A stretch of DNA of 64,000 nucleotides from Planctomycetota bacterium (GTDB lineage Bacteria; Planctomycetota; Planctomycetia; Gemmatales; Gemmataceae), in assembly GCA_016873095.1 (NCBI GenBank), contig VGYC01000005.1, positions 1-64,000 of the forward strand. The letters are read 5' to 3'. The stretch's first letter is position 1; each line of letters begins with the position of its first letter. A program made the translations under genes and the position numbers. This document shows positions 60,629 to 64,000 of this stretch, in pieces. The notes beneath the pieces were generated by a model. The model was not told the origin of the DNA, made no database searches, and saw only the letters and a program-made list of their open reading frames with translations.

Positions 60629-61300
60629 ATGCATCGCGTCATTGCCGTCATCGCGACAGGCTTTGTTTTGCTGCCGTGCGTCGCGCTCGCTCAGAATGCT
60701 CCGCAAGACAAGTCAGCGCGGCAGGCGGCGCCAACCTTTGGCTTGAAACTGGCGTCGGTTCCAGACGTGGTCTATGCCCAGGTCCCTGCATTGAGGGAAG
60801 GCCGCGGCTTGCTTGTGCTACAGGTTGTGCCCGATTCTCCCGCCGATCGCGCCGGTCTTTCGCGCCACGACATCCTGCTTTCATGTGACGATGACGAGTT
60901 GCACAAGCCCGAGCAGCTGGATCTGCGCATCCTTGCCGAGCAGCACAAGCATTCGCCACTGAGGCTGCGCGTTCTCCGTTCCGGCAAGGAGTTGACGCTG
61001 CGGATGTCGCCGACGCTCTTGCTGGTTTCCGGTCCCACCGCGACGCTCAAGCCGGGCGGACCGCCCGCAGTCAACGTCGATGCCAAGCGCCTCGAGAACG
61101 ATCGTCTCAGCGTCACCTTCACGTATTATTCCAACGGTTCGGCCAAGCTGGAACGCATCACTTGCGCAGGCTCTGTGGACGAGATCAAATCACAAGTCAA
61201 GGACCTGGCTCGCGACAAGCGCATGTCCGCCGGAGTGCTGGACCTCGCCGACGTGGCCCTCGAACGGCTGCGCGTCCTCAATTCACCGACAAAGAAGTAA
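60629..61300 (+). CDS. exported PDZ-domain protein
   Basis: A 223-residue protein with signal peptide MHRVIAVIATGFVLLPCVAL. A PDZ fold follows: GRGLLVLQVVPDSPADRAGL then SRHDILLSCDDDELHKP near residues 55-120, with a carboxylate-binding loop at GLLV. The C-terminal part is beta-rich and unfamiliar. It has no protease domain. In RpoE-type envelope systems PDZ domains sense misfolded proteins, and a sensor role with this sigma factor is plausible. The ATG at 60629 is used; a TTG at 60611 overlapping the upstream stop is an alternative. Confidence 0.8.
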   Translation: MHRVIAVIATGFVLLPCVALAQNAPQDKSARQAAPTFGLKLASVPDVVYAQVPALREGRGLLVLQVVPDSPADRAGLSRHDILLSCDDDELHKPEQLDLRILAEQHKHSPLRLRVLRSGKELTLRMSPTLLLVSGPTATLKPGGPPAVNVDAKRLENDRLSVTFTYYSNGSAKLERITCAGSVDEIKSQVKDLARDKRMSAGVLDLADVALERLRVLNSPTKK

Positions 61301-61362
61301 ATGCAGTCTGGTAGCGGGACTCGAACGAGTTCGACAGCCGGCGTCTGGTCGCTGTCAGAGGC

Positions 61363-61977
61363 TTAGCGGCGCTCACGCAGGTACCGCTCGGTTTCAACGA
61401 GGGCCACGGAGACGGCCTCTGCTTCGGTGGCGGCGGCGCCTTCTACCTGGTGGACACGGCTACCCTGTAGACAGAGCAGGAAAGTGACGCTGACAGCGCC
61501 GGCCGGGGTGTGATCGACGCGAAAACTCTTCACCCCCATGGTTTCCAGGCGGGGACGGATCGCCGCCCAGTCCGCGCCGGGTTGCGACTGGCTCGAAGCT
61601 GCAACGCCAAGTTCTTCCGGTGATGGCATGACCAGGGGACGCGGCCCAGGCTCGATCGCGTCGTCAGCGGCCTGCATTCGAAAACGCGGCGCCGGCGTCT
61701 GTGGCGAGGACGCGGGTGCGTTGCGGCACGGCAATCCGCTGGCCATTTCGGCCAGGACCGGCGGCCGCGGCGGCGGCGAAGCTTGCCTGGGGGATGTCAA
61801 GATCCGCGGCTTGGGCGGCTGATTCCAGCCAGGCGGCGGCATCGATCCACTCGCAAACATTGGCTGACCCGGCATCGCCTGACCGGGCATCAGCTGGCCA
61901 GGCATCGTCGGACCGGGCATTGGCTGACCGGGCATCAACGTCATTGCTGGCATCATCATCGGCGGACCGCCGAACAT
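61363..61977 (-). CDS. proline/methionine-rich protein, broken from its signal peptide
   Basis: A 204-residue open frame whose first 40 residues are Met/Pro/Gly-rich with MPGQ repeats. The C-terminal ~75 residues look folded (WAAIRPRLETMGVKSFRVDH then AGAVSVTFLLCLQGSRVHQV). No known family. The ATG at 61977 lacks a ribosome binding site. Twenty-one bases upstream, in the same frame, a TGA ends a 32-codon stretch that begins at 62097 with AGGAG upstream and encodes a signal peptide. I infer one secreted protein interrupted by a nonsense codon. It converges on the PDZ gene. Confidence 0.65.
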   Translation of the reverse strand: MFGGPPMMMPAMTLMPGQPMPGPTMPGQLMPGQAMPGQPMFASGSMPPPGWNQPPKPRILTSPRQASPPPRPPVLAEMASGLPCRNAPASSPQTPAPRFRMQAADDAIEPGPRPLVMPSPEELGVAASSQSQPGADWAAIRPRLETMGVKSFRVDHTPAGAVSVTFLLCLQGSRVHQVEGAAATEAEAVSVALVETERYLRERR

Positions 61978-61998
61978 CGGGCCGCAGCCCGCGGGTCC

Positions 61999-62097
61999 TC
62001 AGCCGGCCTCTAACCAGCCGGGAAAGCCGGCGATGCCGACCAGTGCGCTTGCCAGAACGAGGAATGACCAAACCTGCCGCCGCGCTTCCTTGCGCAT
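61999..62097 (-). pseudogene. signal-peptide fragment of the proline-rich gene
   Basis: From ATG 62097 with AGGAG nine bases upstream, 32 codons read RKEARRQVWSFLVLASALVG then AGFPGWLEAG, and stop at TGA 62001-61999. The sequence is a typical signal peptide. The stop is in frame with the downstream proline-rich reading frame. Confidence 0.7.
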
Positions 62098-62558
62098 CTG
62101 TTAGGCTCCTTCACCAGCCACTGGACCGAATGCCCAGTGGACAACCGAGCCGATAGCATCCGTCTCGTTGCTAAACAAGGGCAGTTCTTCACTCCAGGCG
62201 CTTGGCACAAATTACAACGAGTTTGCACTCATTACAATCGGTCAACGGTCCGCAGCTTGGTGCTCGTCGCTTAACGGCATGGATTTGCAAACGATTGGCT
62301 GTCCGAGCGAAATTGGGCCATGATCCAATTCCGGAGATTTCCGACGGCGGTCGTGCGCGTGAGGGCATGACGTCTGCATCTGACTCGTCCGGCCTGGCTC
62401 TTCAAATTCGATACGATGTCGCATTCGGCGTGCAAACTCTAACCCCAGGCTTTCACTGTGAGGAGAAGATCGGCAGGCAGCGCCGCCATTATCCTTGTCG
62501 GCAATTGCGCCAAGCGATGGCCGCGACAGCAGCGGCTCGTAACTTCTCGACGCCGAGC
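62098..62558. other. intergenic region, 461 bp
   Basis: It lies upstream of the broken proline-rich gene and downstream of the ceramidase-like gene, both on the minus strand. It contains two ATTACAA tracts near 62207-62240 and no convincing promoter or hairpin. No reading frame has a family look. Confidence 0.4.
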
Positions 62559-63908
62559 CTATTTCTTAGGCCTCAACTTGAGCGGCGCAAAGGAATCGAA
62601 GACGTCGCCGATCACGCGGTCGGCTAGCCGCAGCGATTCCGAGACAAGGACCGCTTCAGCCCCGGGGCCGGAATCGGAGTAAGTGGGTTCGTAGCCGCCT
62701 TCCTTGTGGGCCTGAGCGGTGCAGATGTAGCCAATATTGCCGTTGGCGTAGCCAACGACGATCGGGATAGCTCGATCGGCGATCGCCTTTTCCAGCCGGA
62801 ACCCATACTCGACCATTGGTTCGCCGGGCAGGGTCAGAAACAGGTATGGGCCGACCTTGAGCGCCTGAAGTTCGCAGCGAACGGCCTTGCCGGCCTTGGC
62901 CGCCGGAACCTCAATTTCACGAATGGCGCAACGGATCGGATAGACAGTCGGACGCTTGGCAAGTTCTTCGCGTACCGCGCTGCGGTCGGCGGCGCGGACC
63001 ACTGCGCAGCCCAGGCCACGGCCGATGGCGCGCATGTCGGCTTCGTCGCCGCATCGATAGGGAAAACCGGGCAGGTTTGGCCTGATGTCGCCGGCGCAGC
63101 CCTGGAGAAACAGCGCCCTCGTTCGTTCGCCATAAACCTTCTCGACGAACCCTTTGGCCTCGCCTGGAAAATCGGCGCTCATTTTCGGATAGCCGTTGGG
63201 ATAGGGCGGCGACCACTTGTCGCCCCAGGTCAGCACGCATGGATGGCAGACCGCGTGCATCAGGACTGCGACGGGGTCCAGGCTGCGGCCATCGTCGAAG
63301 CGCAATACCTTCACACGACGATCGCAGGGACCAGCGGGATTCAGCCGAACCACCGAGCGGCCCTCGACCATCTTGCGGCGGTTGATGTTGAAATCGATCC
63401 GATCCTCGGCATAGCCGATGTTGACGACTTGCATCTTCTTCGCGGCTTCGGTCACCGCGGCCGACACGTCCTTGACAACCTTGCGACTCCAGGCGGGTTC
63501 GGACTCCCACTTGGGACCGGAATGGTTGTGGGAGGCGGCCACCATGATGTTCTGAAGTGGCGTGCCAGAAGCGTTGGCGACGGCCTCCCGGAACCCGGCC
63601 ACAACCGCTGAACTGCTGGCGATCAGATCATGAGTCACCAGCGCGGCCTTGGTCTTGCCGTCGTCGAGCAGCATGATCACCGCATGCAGTCGATCGCGAA
63701 ATCCCTTCGTCGGTCGCACGTGTCCGGTCACGGCCGTCCCGTCAGGAGGCGAGATGTCCACCTTGGCCACCGCAACCTTCAGATTCGAGTCCACCTTGAA
63801 CGAAACACTGTCGGGGCCGTCGCCATTGCTGGTGGACACGAAAGCCAGGAACAACAGGGCTGCGACGCCCGCCCTGGTGGACGCGTGAAAGGAAGGAAGC
63901 TTGTTCAT
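62559..63908 (-). CDS. neutral/alkaline ceramidase-like exported protein
   Basis: A 449-residue exported protein with signal peptide GVAALLFLAFVSTSNGDGP. It resembles the N-terminal domain of neutral/alkaline non-lysosomal ceramidases: AVAKVDISPPDGTAVTGHV and AASHNHSGPKWESEP (metal-binding His), then HAVCHPCVLTWGDKWSP and LFLQGCAGDIRPN. C-terminal VGYANGNIGYICTAQAHKEG is also a family mark. It probably hydrolyses an amide or lipid-like bond outside the cell membrane; the substrate is open. The ATG at 63908 is used; 63938 is an in-frame alternative. Confidence 0.9.
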   Translation of the reverse strand: MNKLPSFHASTRAGVAALLFLAFVSTSNGDGPDSVSFKVDSNLKVAVAKVDISPPDGTAVTGHVRPTKGFRDRLHAVIMLLDDGKTKAALVTHDLIASSSAVVAGFREAVANASGTPLQNIMVAASHNHSGPKWESEPAWSRKVVKDVSAAVTEAAKKMQVVNIGYAEDRIDFNINRRKMVEGRSVVRLNPAGPCDRRVKVLRFDDGRSLDPVAVLMHAVCHPCVLTWGDKWSPPYPNGYPKMSADFPGEAKGFVEKVYGERTRALFLQGCAGDIRPNLPGFPYRCGDEADMRAIGRGLGCAVVRAADRSAVREELAKRPTVYPIRCAIREIEVPAAKAGKAVRCELQALKVGPYLFLTLPGEPMVEYGFRLEKAIADRAIPIVVGYANGNIGYICTAQAHKEGGYEPTYSDSGPGAEAVLVSESLRLADRVIGDVFDSFAPLKLRPKK

Positions 63909-64000
63909 CACGGGTATTCTCGGCGTGTGGTATTGCATGAAAGTATGAATTCACTCGGGAATCGCGGCGCAAAAGCGTTGTCGGGCTGGCCCTGGTTACT

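Noticed and set aside
61310-61335. A TTCGAGTCC-like stretch on the minus strand resembling a tRNA T-arm
   Set aside because: The flanking bases do not pair as a T-stem and no D- or anticodon arm can be placed, so no tRNA gene is supported.

Overview
The window reads as chromosome from a high-GC planctomycete, most likely in or near the Gemmataceae. The support is three DUF1501 (Tat-exported) proteins, two large DUF1549/DUF1553 proteins with N-terminal CxxCH motifs, a PVC-type membrane-bound dehydrogenase/heme-binding protein, long secreted VCBS/FG-GAP proteins, kinase-WD40 fusions, many unlinked small operons and abundant intergenic palindromes. No rRNA, tRNA, CRISPR array, phage or complete insertion sequence was seen. 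Assignments come from reading translated sequence and remembered family motifs; no database search was run.

Layout. 0.1-5 kb: a truncated OGFr-like gene, aroC, recA, a KDG-kinase-like PfkB gene and a rhomboid protease. 5-12 kb: a 1,606-residue pseudokinase/zinc-finger/membrane protein, a DUF413-like protein, a Ser/Thr kinase and an orphan gene. 12-25 kb: DUF1501, a BrkB-type membrane protein, a Gfo/Idh oxidoreductase, recD2, a chimeric outer-membrane protein, cca-rsmD with overlapping stop/start, and a secreted alpha/beta hydrolase. 24-36 kb: an MFS carrier, a class V aminotransferase, DUF1802, a PhnD-like binding protein behind a sigma-54 type promoter, then a vWA / PP2C phosphatase / kinase-WD40 triad, a large secreted protein and a sugar isomerase-like protein. 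36-39 kb: small planctomycete proteins and an ECF sigma / zinc anti-sigma / exported protein operon. 39-59 kb: exported proteins. These include a DUF1553 protein, a Tudor-like protein, PhyH, SDR and VOC enzymes, a minus-strand DUF1553-DUF1501 pair, and a plus-strand run of SGNH-like, dehydrogenase/cytochrome, VCBS and DUF1501 genes. 59-64 kb: a MITE-like element, a second sigma factor with a membrane protein and a PDZ protein, a broken proline-rich secreted gene and a ceramidase-like protein.

How the genes work together. Two signalling clusters stand out. One is the vWA-PP2C-kinase triad (28.9-33.0 kb), the same combination as the TerY-P triad of tellurite/stress systems. The other is the giant pseudokinase beside an active-looking kinase. 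Two ECF-type sigma operons each carry a membrane partner and an exported protein, so both probably sense the envelope. The 45-59 kb block probably encodes an extracytoplasmic redox/hydrolytic apparatus typical of planctomycetes; its substrate is unknown.

Several genes look damaged. There is a TAG after codon 13 of the kinase-WD40 gene, a TGA after the signal peptide of the proline-rich gene, loss of the OGFr C-terminus, and a porin joined to an unrelated domain. Real decay and sequence errors cannot be told apart from this window alone.
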